Positions 1 to 12,183 are shown, counted from the stretch's first letter. The stretch is 64,000 nt of DNA from Tyto alba (GCF_018691265.1 NW_024881299.1:164607-228606); one strand, 5' to 3'. The notes: generated by a model not told the origin, from the letters alone. Numbers and translations are program-made.

Positions 1-151
1 CCCGCCCCGCTATTGGCGGAGCGCGGCGCCGAGCGGCAGGGGCGGAGCCTGGGGCCGGCGGCGCCGCGCTGCCATTGGGCGGTGGTGCTGAGCGGCGTGG
101 GCAGCGACCAGTGGGGAGGGGACGCCGGCTTACCGCGCGCAGTTCGGAGCC
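1..151 (+). promoter_or_regulatory. WDR62: WDR62 proximal promoter (CpG-rich)
   Basis: This is CpG-dense sequence just upstream of the WDR62 start codon. Two inverted CCAAT boxes (ATTGG at 12-16 and 74-78) and GC boxes (around 1-10 and 38-48) are visible, and there is no TATA box. This is the usual architecture of a housekeeping CpG-island promoter bound by NF-Y and Sp1-type factors. The assignment rests on position and motifs; the transcription start cannot be fixed from sequence. Confidence 0.55.
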
Positions 152-3100
152 ATGGTGGCGGCGGGCGGCGCGGCCGGGCCCGACTCGCCCCCGACGTTCA
201 ACCCGCGGCGGCGATCGCGGCACCAGGGCCTGGAAGAGGCGGTGAGGGGCGCGGGGGCGGGCGGCCGCTGGTGAGGGGCGGGGCGGGGCCTGTGGGCCCA
301 GTGGAGGCGGGGCGTGGGGAGGGGGCGGGGCTTGCATAACGTCGGCACTGGGGGAGGCGGGGCTTGGGGAGGGGGCGGGGCTTGCATAACGTCGGCACTG
401 GGGGAGGCGGGGCTTGGGGAGGGGGCGGGGCTTGCATAACGTCGGCACTGGGGGAGGCGGGGCTTGGGGAGGGGGCGGGGCTTGCATAACGTCGGCACTG
501 GGGAGGCGGGGCTTGGGGAGGGGGCGGGGCTTGCATAACGTAGGCACTGGGGGAGGCGGAGCTTGGGGAGGGGGCGGGGCTTGCATAACGTCGGCACTGG
601 GGGAGGCGGGGCTTGGGGAGGGGGCGGGGCTTGCATAACGTCGGCACTGGGGGAGGCGGGGCTTGGGGAGGGGGCGGGGCTTGCATAACGTAGGCACTGG
701 GGGAGGCGGGGCTTGGGGAGGGGGCGGGGCTTGCATAACGTCGGCACTGGGGGAGGCGGGGCGTGGGGAGGGGCGGGGCTTGCATAACGTCGGCACTGGG
801 GGAGGCGGGGCTTGGGGAGGGGGCGGGGCTTGCATAACGTCGGCACTGGGGGAGGCGGGGCTTGGGGAGGGGGCGGGGCTTGCATAACGTAGGCACTGGG
901 GGAGGCGGGGCTTGGGGAGGGGGCGGGATTCCGGCTCAGACGGGTTGAGTTTAGGGAGGGGGCAGAGGTTGGGGTTCCGATGGGGGCGTGGCTTAAGGAG
1001 GGGCGGGATCGTTGGTCCACGAGGCGGTGCTTCATGGGGGGCGGAGCTTGAGTTTCTAATGGGCGGGGCTTAATGAGGGGCTGGGATCATTGCTCCATGG
1101 GGGCGGTGCTTCGTGAGGGGGTGGAGCTTGAGATTCTAATGGGCGGGGCTTAATGAGGGGGTGGGATCATTGTTCCATGGGGCGGTGCTTCATGAGGGGG
1201 TGGAGCTTGACGTCCAGATGGGGCGGGGCTTAAGGAGGGGCAGAATCATTGTTCATGGGGTGGTGCTTCACGAGGGGGCGGGGCTTCGGGAGGGGTGGAG
1301 CTTGAGTTTCTAATGGGCGGGGCTTAATGAGGGGGTGGGATCATTGCTCCACGGGGGCGGTGCTTCACGAGGGGGCGGGGCTTCGGGAGGGGCGGGGCTG
1401 GGGTGTGTCCCTCCTCCCCATGGGGCGGGGCCTGGGGTTGGGGGTGGGATCTGTGGGTCCCCCCATCGAGGGGAGGTTGGGGGGCAGGCCTGGGGGACAC
1501 CCACGGGGGCGGAGCCTGGGGAGGGGGCAGCACTTGGGAGGGTCCCCACGGGGGGCGGGGGGGACACAGAGGGGACTGTGGGTGCCTGGTACCACCCCTG
1601 GGGGCTCAGAGCCCCACCCCTGCCACACCCTCCCTCCCACCCCCCCCCCCCTCCTGGGGACCCCCCCTCTGCCCCCCACTTTCTCCAGCCCCTGGAGACG
1701 CCCGGGGGGTCCCCTGCTCCTCTCCCCCAGGTGACACTGGAGAAGGTGCTGGGAATCACCGCCCAGACCAGCAGCGGCTTGGCCTGCGACCCGGCCACGG
1801 GGCTGCTCGCCTACCCCGCCGGGTGAGCACCCACGGGGACCCCCCCCGTGACCCCTCCCGTGCCCCCCAAAACCCCAGCCAGGGAGAAACTTCCCCCCTT
1901 TCTTATCCAGGTGCGTCGTTGTCATCCTGAATCCCCGGGAGAACACGCAGAGACACATCTTGAACACCTCCAGGTACTCCCCAAACACCTCCAGGAACTC
2001 CAAACACCTCCAGGTACCCCCCAAATACCTCCTGAACACCCCCAGGCAACCCCAAACGCTTCCAGGAACCCCCAAAACACTTCTAGATACCCCCCCAAAT
2101 ACCTCCAGATGCCACCCAAATACCTCCTGAACACCCTTAGGTACCCCCAGGTACCTCCAAAAACCTCCAGGAACCCCCCCAAATACCTCCAGGAACCTCA
2201 GACACCTCCTGAACACCTCCAGGAACCCCAAAACACCTCTAGGTACTCCCCAAACACCTCCAGGAACCCCAAACAGCTCCTGAACACTTCCACGTACCCC
2301 AAAACGCCTTCAGGAACCCCTCAAACACCTCCAGGAATCCCCCAAATACCTCCAGGTACCCTCAAGTACCTCCAAAACACCCCCAAGTACTCCCCGAACA
2401 CCTCCAGGAACCCCAAACACCTCCTGACCACCTCCATGTACCCCAAAACACCTCCGGGTACCCCCAAAGACCTCCAGGAACCCCCCCAATATCTCCTGAA
2501 TACCTCCAGGTACCGCTACACACCCCCAGGTACCCCCAAACATCCCAAGGTACCCCCAAACGCCTCCAGATACCCCCCCCAAACATTTCCAGATGCTCTC
2601 AGATACCCCCAGGTATCCTTCACACGCCTCCAGGTACCCTCAAACACCTCCAGGTACCCCCCAAACACCAGCTGTGCCGTACATCGGGTTTCAGGAATAA
2701 CGTTTGTATTTTCCCTCCCTTCTCCGTGCACTAAAACCCCCGTTTGCTCTCCATAGCAGCCCAGTTTTTCAAGAAAACTCACTATTTTCCAGGAAAACCC
2801 TCAGCGCGTTGGCCTTCTCGCCCGACGGGAAGCTCATCGTCACCGGAGAGGTGGGTGCCACTTATTTGCAGACACCTACACCCCGATTTTGGCTGTTGGG
2901 TCGGAGTAGCCGCGATTATTCCTCTTTTGCTTTTTTGGGGGGGGGTTTCCACTCAGTTCAGAATCACGTGGGGGGGGTGAGAACGCACTTTAGGGCCGGA
3001 GGATGCGCCGGGTGGCCGCGGGGGGCTGGTGCGGAGGGGCAAACCGCCGTCACGCCGGTGTTTCTCCCACGCAGAACGGGCACCGACCCGCCGTCCGCGT

Positions 3101-6100
3101 CTGGGAGGTGGAGGACCGGGCGCAGGTCTCGGCGTTGCACGGTCACAAGTACGGCGTGGCTTGCGTCGCCTTCTCCCCCAGCGCCAAGTACCTGGTGTCG
3201 GTGGGGTACCCCCACGACATGGTGGTCAACGTTTGGGACTGGAAGGTGAGTTTCGGCCAAAGCGAGCTGGCTTCAACCAGCCTCAGATCGGGGAGAAAAC
3301 AGCCCTTTTCCATCTTTTCACCCAATTTCTTACGGCTCCGGGTTTTCGGTTCACGCCGCCACCGCGTCTTTCTTTCGGAGCAGAAAGATTCCCTGGTCGC
3401 CTCGAATAAGGTGTCCTGCAAGGTGACGGCCGTGTCCTTCTCCGAGGACAGCTATTTTGTCACCGTGGGGCACCGCCACGTCAAATTCTGGTTCCTGGAC
3501 TCCTCGAGGGAGCTGAAGGTGAGGGGGTGCCCCTCGCCGATGCCGTCCCACGGCGCTCGGGGGCCGGCGAAGCCGAACTGGGGCTGGGTGTTGCTTAAAC
3601 CCTCATCACCGACGCTGAAGATCACGCGGGAGGGGGTGGTTTCTGTAGAAAGAATCACAGAAATGGCACATTTCCCCCCCCCCCCCCCCCCCCCAATTCA
3701 CCTTGCGTCATACCTGGGTGTTGTTTTGCTCCGGCCGCGTGGCGCCAGACCCCGAGGCGGTGGGTGTTTGGGCTCAGTCCGGAGCCGGGGATGTTCCAGC
3801 CGGCAAAAGCCCGCGGGTGAAACCCGGGGCTGCGCCGTTTTCTTCATTAACGCTCGTTAACGCCGGGTCGGCGGCGTCACCTCTGCAGGTCAACGAGACG
3901 GTGCCGCTGGTGGGACGCTCGGGGCTGCTGGGGCAGCTCCACGACAACGTTTTCTGCGGCGTGGCCTGCGGGCGAGGGCTGATGGCGGGCAGCACCTTCT
4001 GCGTCTCCTCCTCGGGGCTGCTCTGCCAGTTCAACGGGAAGCGGGTGCTGGAGAAATGGATCATCCTGAAGGTGGGGGGCAGATCCCCTCCACCCCCTTT
4101 TCCTCGGGGTGAAGCCCCCCGGGACGGACCTCAACCCGCTCCGGCCCTCAGGTGCCGCTGGCAAACTGCCTCTGCCTCAGCGAGGAGCTGATATTTTGCG
4201 GCTGCGCCGACGGCACCGTCAGGATTTTCCAAGCTCGCGACATGCGTTACCTGAGCGACCTCCCCAAACCTCATCCCCTGGGCGTGGACGTCACCCGGGC
4301 TCCCCCACCGAGGTACCGCACGGCCGAGGGGGGCAGCAGCGGCCCCGCTTTGTCCCCCTCCCAAACCACCCAGCGCGATTTCCGTGGGGTTTCAGACCCT
4401 GCAGCTCTCCTTCCTCATCTGGGCCGAGATTTGAGCTCAGGCAGGTTTGAATCGGCGCCTGATTTTATGCGCGGTGAAGGACAGGAGGGTGCTGCGGGGG
4501 TTACGAGGGGCAGGGCCCCCCCCAGGCTTCATTTCCCCCTTCGTTTCGGTGCCGCGTTTTGCAATACAGACGCCATTTCAACCAAACCTGCCTCTAGCAA
4601 AGCGCTCGGTGGGCTCTGGAGGGTTCACCCCCCGCTCCCCCCCCCCCCCCCCCCCAAAACCCGACTCCGTTTCCCTCTCCCTGAAGGCGACCAGACCTGG
4701 TCTACCCCGACACCATCGCCTTGGCCTACGACGCCTGCAACCGCTGGCTGTCCTGCGTCTACAAAGACCACAGCATCTACGTCTGGGACGTCGGGGACCT
4801 GCGCCGCATCAGGAAAGTCTGGTCGGACCTTTTCCACAGCTCCTTCGTCTGGAGCGTCGAGGTGAGGGCGAGCAGATCCCCCGGGGGCGGTTTGGGGCAC
4901 CCACCCCCCCCCCCCAACGCTCTGCTTTCCTTTCCCTGCCTCCCTGATGTGTAACCCCCTCCTGGGTGCAGGTGTACCCCGAATTCGAGGAGCAGAGATC
5001 CTGTCTGCCTCCCGGCTCCTTCCTGACGTGCTCCTCGGACAACACCATCCGCGCCTGGGCCCTGGAAAGCGGCTCCACGCGCCCTGCCCAGGGCGACACC
5101 TACAGCACGGTACAGCGAGGAGGGGGGGCTGCATCCCACCTCCTGCCCAAGGCAGCACCCCAAAACCACACCAGCAGCCGGGGGAGCTCAGCCAGCTCCC
5201 CGTGCTTCTTGCCTTGTGGGATTTGCCTCTAGAAAATGAGGTCGGTGGAGGTTTCGGGGTGGTTCCCGTCGGCTTCTTGCCGTTCCGGGGACAGAGGTGC
5301 TGCCCGAGCAGGAGAGGAGCCGCGGTTTTAAGTGGGTTTTGGTGATGAGAGCGAGCCTGGGGAATGGCTTTTTGTTCTCCTGCATTTGCTATTTCTATCC
5401 GAACGACCAAAGGACGCGGCTGCGCTTCTCAAATCCCGGTGTTCCTTGAACGGGAAGCGTGGGAAAACAATGTGGGGAAGCTGGGAGCCGTTGGGTGACC
5501 TGGTGGGCTCTTCCCCTCCCCAAAGAGCCGCCTGAGCTCTGCCGGAGCCCGACTGTCCCCTCTCCTCCCACACCAAGACCCTGCTGAACGTCATCTACGT
5601 GGACAACAACACGCAGCACCTCCAGGACTCCTCCAGCGCGCCCAACCGAAGCGAGACCCTGGGTCACCTCGACGTCAAGTCCGGGGTGAGGGTGATGCAG
5701 GTCAGCCCCAACGGGGAACACCTGGCATCGGGGGACAGAGGAGGAACCCTCAGGCAAGTGGCGCCGCGCTCGGCCGAAAGCCGGAGGAGGAGGGTGGCGG
5801 TCGGGCCCCTGGGTGGGCTCCCACCGTGTGTTTTAGCCGTTCACCTTCCGCCGTGAGCACCTCCGAGCCCCCTCACCGTGGCCAACGGTGTTCCCGCACC
5901 GCTCTCCTGGTTTCTGGGAGCCGAGCCAACGGCGCACTTCCCTCGCAGGATACACGAGCTGCAGTTCATGCAGGAGGTGGCTAAAGTGGAGGCTCACGAT
6001 TCGGAAGTTCTCTGCTTGGAGTACTCGAAGCCGGAGACCGGTAAGGCTTCGCCCCGACAGCGATGACCGAAAGCTGCCACCGGATAAGCCCTTGAGCGTC

Positions 6101-9100
6101 GCCAGCGAGCCATGGGGCTTGGCTTACTGGTGATGGGTTTTTACCGGCGGGAAAGCTTCCGCTTCACCAAAAGAGCTGAGGCAGCCAGAAAAATGAGCTT
6201 TGTGGGGAAGGGTCTCTCCTCTGAGAAGCCACCAGGAGCTGGAGGCAAGCCCCGGGGCCACGCAGATTAAAACCCAGCTCAGCCTGCGCTGGGGGTAACC
6301 GTCCCCTTTAACACCCAACTCAGAAACCAGTTTACCTCAAAATCTTTGCAGGGGACGACAGCGAATAGACCCCTTTCATAACAAAAACCTTTGCGGCGCT
6401 ATTTTAACACTCTCTTTTCCGGCGGCTCCAGGAGCAGCGCTGCTGGCTTCGGCGAGCAGAGACAGGCTGATCCACATCTTGAACGTAGACAACAACTACA
6501 AGCTGGAGCAAACCCTGGATGATCACTCCTCCGCGATAACATCCGTCAAATTTGGGGGTAGGTGGCAGAATTGCGTTTAAATTCCCCCGCCGGGCTGCCC
6601 TTCGCCTTGTTCTGCCTGGAAGATGTTGGGTTTTTTTCTGGATTTATGCACCTAAACACCAACGTCTGCGTTAGAGGGGGCTCTTTGTTAAAACCAGGCG
6701 TCTCCAGATGAAGAGCACCGAGCCATCCATCAGAGGGGACCCACAGCAGGGCAAATCCCACCTGTGGATTGCATCTAGATCTTAAAAGAATCGTTTTTTT
6801 AATGGATTCGTTCATAATCATTTTTTGGATTCACTCGGTGGTGATTTTGGAACGGACATAATCTCTAATCGCCTTTCCCTGTGCTCTCTTTGCTCAGGCA
6901 ACGGGGACATTCAGCTGATAAGCTGCGGCGCCGATAAAAGCATTTATTTCCGCAATGCTCAAAAGGTGGGTCAGCGGCATCTCCGCAGGAATCTGCAATT
7001 TCTCCCCCAAAACTGGACGGGTGAGAAGGCGACGTGGCTCTCCACATCTCCCCGCAGCTGGCGGATGGCTTCAGTTTCGTCAGGATGCACCACGTCGCCG
7101 AGAAAACCACCCTGTACGACATGGACATCGACATCACGCAGAAATACGTCGCTGTCGCCTGCCAGGACAGAAACGTCAGGTGAAGGCGCTTTGCCGTGCG
7201 GGCTGGGGCTGAACCTGCCTCGGGGTCAGCTGTCTCCCGGCTCCCGTGTCCCCAACTCCCGCTCCTCTTGCAGGGTGTACAACACGGCCAACGGGAAGCA
7301 AAAGTGCTGCTACAAGGGCTCGCAAGGCGACGACGGCTCCTTGCTGAAGGTAAGAAGGTGATTTCCACCGTCTGTCAGCCATCGCGGCGCCCGCAGGAGC
7401 TCCCTGGGCCGGGGGGGGCTGCGGGGGGGCAGGATTGTCGGCGGGGCTGAAGGGCGTGGGGCTGAGCCGTTGGTGCCCTCGAGGGGAGAGGTGCCGTGCA
7501 GAGGGAGCTGGAGACGTTGGCCAACAGGAACCTCCTGAGGGTCAGCAAGGCCAAGGGCGAGGCTCTGCGGTCGGGTGGGGGCCATCCCCTGTCCCGGGGC
7601 AGGCTGGGGGGCGGGCGGACGGACGGACGGACGGAGAACAGCCCCGTGGGGCAGGTCCTGGGGACGCCGGTGGGTGGCACATGGGACGCGAGCCAGCAAC
7701 GTGCGCTCGCAGCCCAGAAGGCTGAGCGTCTCCTGGGCTGCGGGGCGAGGGGGGGGGTCGTCCCCCCCTGCCTCCAGCGCGGGGGGTCCCCAGCACAGGA
7801 CAGACACGGGTCTGCTCGAGCGGGTCCAGAGGAGGCCACGGCGATGGCCCGGGGGCCATCTGCGGAGGAAGGCCGGGGGAGTTGGGGCTGGTGAGGCTGG
7901 AGAAGAGGAGGAGACCTTCTTGCGGCCGTTCGGTGCTTCAAGGGGCTCGTAAGCGAGACGGAGGGAGAGTTCTGGAGCGGCAGGACAAGGGGCACCGGCT
8001 TTACGCGGCCCGAGGGGGGGGTTGGGGTGGACACGGAGGAGAACTTTGCCGTGAGGGTGGTGAGACACTGGAGGAGGTCGCCCAGAGGAGCTGCGGCTGC
8101 CCCGTGGCGGGAAGCGTTCCAGGCCAGGTTGGTTGGAGCAGCCTGGTCTAGCGGGAAATGTCCCCGCCCGCGGCGGGGGGCTTGGACTGGGTGGCCTTCG
8201 AAGGTCCCTTCAGCCCACCCGAACCTTCCCGTGCTCCCCCGAAGCTGCTGGGCTGCCCGGCCCCACCGCCCCTCTCCCCCCAGGTGCAGTTGGATCCCTC
8301 GGGCACCTTCCTGGCGACGAGCTGCTCTGACAAAAGCATCGCCCTCATCGACTTCCGCTCCGGCGAGAGCGTGGCCACCGTGTTCGGCCATTCAGGTGCG
8401 GGAGGGAAACCCGGGAGGTGCCCGCGGGAAAAGGGAGAGCACCCCAGGGCTGGGCCTGTCCCCCCCTCTGGCCTCCACGCACCCGCTACGTCACATCTCC
8501 AAAACGAGCGCGGGGGACGGCGGCCCTGGCAAACAGCACCCCGGCGTTTCCTTCTGTTGGCACAGAAATAGTCACGGGGATGCGGTTCACCTACGACTGC
8601 AAGCACCTCATCACCGTCTCGGGAGACAGGTATGGGTCAGCAGGCCTAAAATTGTCAGATTTATGCCTCCCCCCACACATGCCTCCCCCTATACACCTCG
8701 CCCTGTGCGCCGCGCAAGACGCGACGGGAGAAAAATTGGCTTTTGAGAACGCTGGGTGGGATGTCCACCCAAGTGGAGGCAGTGCTGGAGGGCTCGAGTG
8801 GATTAAATTAATTGACTTCACGTAAAGCCCCCCCCCCGTATCCAAAATCTGGGGGTGAGCTGACCCCACCCCCCACCTGTCTTTCTACCCCCCCAGCTGC
8901 ATCTTTATTTGGCGCCTGGGCCTTGAAATCACCAGCAGCATGAAGCAACACTTGCTGGAGCTCGACCTGCTGCAGCCAAAGCGGGAGAAGGAACCCGGTT
9001 CCACGGAGCAGCTCGGGTTAGCGGGGAAAAGCCCCTCGCCCCCCACATCACCCCACAGTTTTGCTTTTTGGGGCGGGAGGAGCAACCCCACCATTCTCCC

Positions 9101-11985
9101 CTCCTCCAGACCGGAGAGCTACGCCACGATCCCCGGCGGGACGGCAGCCCCCGGACCTTCCGACGAGGAGCCCGAGGAGGAGCGGGACGCCGCCTCGACC
9201 CTGCAGACCCCCTGCAAGGAGGATTTGGAGCCGCGTGCGTGGCGCACCGGGGTCCCTTGGCACCTGCACCCCCTTTTCTGCCTGTTTTTCCTCCCAGGGC
9301 TGCGGCGCACGGCGCCGTTCCTAACCCCGCTCTCCCCCTCCAGCTCCGGCGTGCGTCCTAACCAACGGCAGGCTGCCCATGTGGGCCAAGAGGCTGGTAA
9401 GTCCCACGGATGCACTTAGAGATGTAATTTAATTTAATTTAATGTAACGGGGCCGCACGAAGGTCTCTTTACCTCATCTCCACTGGATCTCCTCAAACTT
9501 TCCAGCTGGGAGAGGTAGAGGAGGGCGACAGGGCGGCTGCCATCCCCCCCTGGAGCTACCGGCCGCGGGGGCGATGGGCAGAACGCGCCGAGAGGGGCCC
9601 CATCAAGACTTTGCCGGCGGCGGATCCCGCCTATTTCACCCCCCTCAAACCCCCTCGCCTCGAGGGCGACGCGGAGCTGGACCCCAGCAGCCTGGAGCAG
9701 CTACTTTCAGAGGTCAGTCGCGGGGCCGGAGCCAGCGCCGGACTCCGGTTTTAACCACCCCTGGAGCCCCTTTGCCCGCCAGCGCCCACCCTTCTGGCAA
9801 AAATCCGGCTACGGACATTGGCTCCCCGTCTCCGGCAGGCAGAGAGCTCTCCCAGCGATCTCACCGAGGACTTCCAGCTCTCCGAGCTCCTCCTGGATGA
9901 GGAAATCAACGGGGGACTGGAATTGCTGGGTATGACCAGGACCAGCCCGGAGGAGCTGCGCGTGCCGGCGGTGAGCAGGTCGGTGCCGCCCGGGCGGGGC
10001 ACCAAACGCCGCGTTTTGCTACCGGCGTTAAGCCAACCTCTCCCCGCTCGTCTGGGCTTCGCTGAACGGCACCGCGCCGAGCTCTGGTCGCGCCCCCATC
10101 CCCGCCGCGGGGTTTCCCTTCGAGCCGAATTTCAGAGCTTTTTGGCAGTGCCGGCAGGCGCCGGCTCGGGGCAGGGGGGAGGGAACCTTTTGGGGAGCGG
10201 CTTAACCTCGTCCCAGCCCAACACCCGGACGCGCGCGTCTCAGCTTGGAGCGCTGGCGAGCGCAGGCCCCGCTGCTCGGCCCTCACCGGGCTGCTCCTTC
10301 CCCCTCAAGGCGACACGCGACCGAGCCGCCGCCGCGCCCCGCGTCCCCGGAGGAGCTCGGGCACGGCCGGGAGGGCGCCTCGCCCCGCGTCTCGCTCTGC
10401 CTCCCGATGCCGGCGCCGCGTTTCCAGCCCGAAGGTAACGCCGGCTTCGCCAGCGCCAAACGCGCCCAAACAAAAAGCTGAGGGGCGGCTTTAGCTCTTC
10501 GAGGGGGCTCCGAATGAAAACCGCTCGGTTCCAACATCCGTTTTGGGGGGGGGGGGAATTTCCTTTCCGGCTCTGTCCCAGCAGACGAGGACTCGGCGGG
10601 CTCTGCTGGGGAGGCGGAGGAGGCGGAGAACCCGGTGCTGAGCAGCTCCCAGCCCCAGACCCCCGAGCAGGAGAAGTACCTCAAGCAGCACTTTGAGACG
10701 CTGGCGGACACCGAAGGTAACGGGACAAACGGCGCGGGCGGCCGGTGCCGGCGCGGGCGATCCCGGCGGCGGCCGGAGCTGACGCTTCCCGCCCCGCGGC
10801 CGCAGAGAAATTCGACGGCTCCTTAAAGGACTTAAAACCGCCTGAACCTGGAGATGAGGGAAAAGACTTGTTCTTGAACCCACGCCTGAGCATTTCAGCC
10901 CGGTTCCTCTCACGCTGCCAGAAGAGCAGGTAAGAATCAGGCGCCGTGCCCGTCTGTCTGTCCGGCCGGCGGGGTTTTCCCGCTCCCGACCCCTTCTTCG
11001 TCCCACAGGCTGGCGGCCACCTTCCCCCTGTGGGCACGGCCCCGGCCCCAGAGCCCTGTCCGTGCCCAGGAGCCGCTCGGGGACCAGCCAAAAACATCCG
11101 AGGCGCTGCGACAGGCAGAGGCGAGTGGGTTTTCTGCCCGAGGGAAAGGGAAATTTTGAGGGGAAGAGACCCAAAAAAAGGTATTTTCGCTCCGCGGGCC
11201 AGGCTTAGCGGCGCTTCCAACTTTTTAGAAACCGCTGGGTGAAAAACCTCGGGAAACGGGAGAGGAAACAAGCTCCGACACCTGCAAATCTACAGGTGAG
11301 TGGTTGAGGACGAAGAGGGGCTTCCTTCACCCCAAACGCCCCTCCCGGATGGGGACAAGGGGGTTTTTTTTGTCCCCTCCCGGAGTGGGGGACACGGGTG
11401 ACAGCAGCAGGACGCCCGCAGGATCCCACCGCCGCCTCGAGACCTTCACCGCGGCCCTGCGGCTGCTCCGCACCCACTTCCAGGAGACACTGGAGCTCTA
11501 CGACCAGGTCGGTGCCAATTTTGGGGGGGATACACACTCCTCAATTCACAATATTTTTTGGGGGGGGGGGGGACGGCGAGCCGCTGGTGTATTTTAACCA
11601 CACCCGTGGGGTCAACCCCTTCAAACAAACCCACCGGTGGTGGCTCGTTTCGGAGCCGAGGCGCCGGGGGTGTGTTTTAACCATGTGGTAAAAATAAAAT
11701 AATTTAAAAATGGGGTGACAAAGCGGGGGGGGTGTGTGTCCCACCTTCTGGCAGGTGACCCTCTGCGCGGAGGCGGATGTCCTCCAGGCGAGGACAGCGC
11801 TGGCCGGAGCTTTTGGCTGGATGAAAGCCGAGCTGCGCTCCCGCGGCGTCGCCTGCGGGGCCGACGCCGGCACCGACCCCCCGGCGCCGCTGCCACTGCC
11901 CCCCGAAACCCTGGAGCTGCTCCGCGCCTACTCCGACTCCCTCCTGGAAATGGTTCGGGGGAGGCTGGGGGGGCAGCAGCCCTGA
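152..11985 (+). CDS. WDR62: WDR62, WD repeat-containing protein 62 (30 coding exons)
   Basis: Spindle-pole and centrosome scaffold that also docks JNK pathway kinases; human loss causes microcephaly. Exons joined by frame: 152-241, 1731-1822, 1911-1973, 2793-2850, 3075-3245, 3384-3518, 3889-4071, 4152-4312, 4687-4861, 4972-5109, 5578-5753, 5949-6040, 6432-6557, 6898-6965, 7058-7179, 7274-7349, 8284-8395, 8566-8629, 8897-9016, 9110-9234, 9344-9396, 9506-9712, 9839-9970, 10266-10434, 10585-10716, 10806-10929, 11009-11120, 11229-11295, 11422-11507, 11755-11985. They give 1219 residues, against about 1520 in human. Exons 2-19 encode the WD40 blades ([41 protein letters not shown]). Later landmarks are [32 protein letters not shown] and a helical C-terminus. 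Introns 11 and 27 need GC donors. The proline-rich C-terminal half is shorter than in mammals. Paralogue MAPKBP1 is less likely, given the residues and the POLR2I/TBCB neighbours. The least certain exons are 19, 24, 27 and 28. Confidence 0.95.
296..930. repeat. 50-bp minisatellite in WDR62 intron 1
   Basis: About 12 head-to-tail copies of a 50-bp unit. The landmark GCATAACGT recurs at 334, 384, 434, 484, 533, 583, 633, 683 and on to about 881. Copies are nearly identical, differing mainly by CGTCGG versus CGTAGG and single-G length changes. Each unit carries GC boxes (GGGGCGGGGC) next to TTGCATAA, so the array is also a dense block of possible Sp/KLF and C/EBP-like sites just inside the transcription unit. 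Confidence 0.95.
1030..1405. repeat. Degenerate ~80-95 bp tandem repeat in WDR62 intron 1
   Basis: Four or five diverged copies built from GGAGCTTGAGTTTCTAAT, GGGCGGGGCTTAATGAGG and GGGATCATTGCTCCA. Landmarks lie near 1046, 1123, 1202 and 1297. The G-rich composition resembles the 50-bp array upstream, so the two may share an origin. The rest of intron 1 up to 1730 is GC-rich and shows no exon. Confidence 0.8.
1974..2690. repeat. Minisatellite in WDR62 intron 3 resembling the exon 3 splice donor
   Basis: About 700 bp of variable 12-33 bp units made of AACACCTCCAGGTAC-, AACACCTCCAGGAACC- and CCCCAAATACCTCCTG-like words. The array begins directly at the 5' splice site of exon 3, whose exon-intron junction reads TGAACACCTCCAG|GTACTCC. 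That word recurs through the repeat (for example near 2210, 2400 and 2640). The array therefore contains at least eight decoy CCAG|GTAC donor-like sites. It ends shortly before the exon 4 branch region. Confidence 0.9.
7450..8225 (+). mobile_element. CR1 LINE fragment (3' part) in WDR62 intron 16
   Basis: Contains the typical CR1 3' region in order: GCGCTCGCAGCCCAGAAGGC, GGTGGTGAGACACTGGAGGA, the GGTTGGTTGGAGCAGCCTGG segment, GGGGGGCTTGGACTGGGTGG and CTTCGAAGGTCCCTTC. It is 5'-truncated, as most CR1 copies are, and has no intact reverse transcriptase frame. A short GGAC tetranucleotide run sits at about 7617-7635. It is almost identical, in inverted orientation, to the element at 42.1-42.97 kb. 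Confidence 0.85.
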
Positions 11986-12177
11986 AACGCTTGAAATCGA
12001 GGTATCGGGGCGCCGACCCCTCTCCCCCAGCTCATTTCTGTGTTTTTTAAACCCGTTTTTGAGCCTTTCGGATGTATATTTTTCTCCAGTTTTCATCTCA
12101 TCCCCCTCCAAGCCCCCCGAACACCCGGCAGTGGGGCAGAAGCAGCTGTCGCTGCCCATTTAAAAGGTTGTTAAAAT

Positions 12178-12183
12178 AATAAA
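12178..12183 (+). terminator. WDR62: WDR62 polyadenylation signal AATAAA
   Basis: A canonical AATAAA lies 193 bp after the WDR62 stop codon, in locally AT-rich sequence. It gives a 3' UTR of about 210 bp. Confidence 0.8.

Noticed and set aside
130..1035. Proline-rich frames of 230-300 codons on the minus strand
   Set aside because: They are shadows of the 50-bp array in WDR62 intron 1. All frames repeat the same unit.
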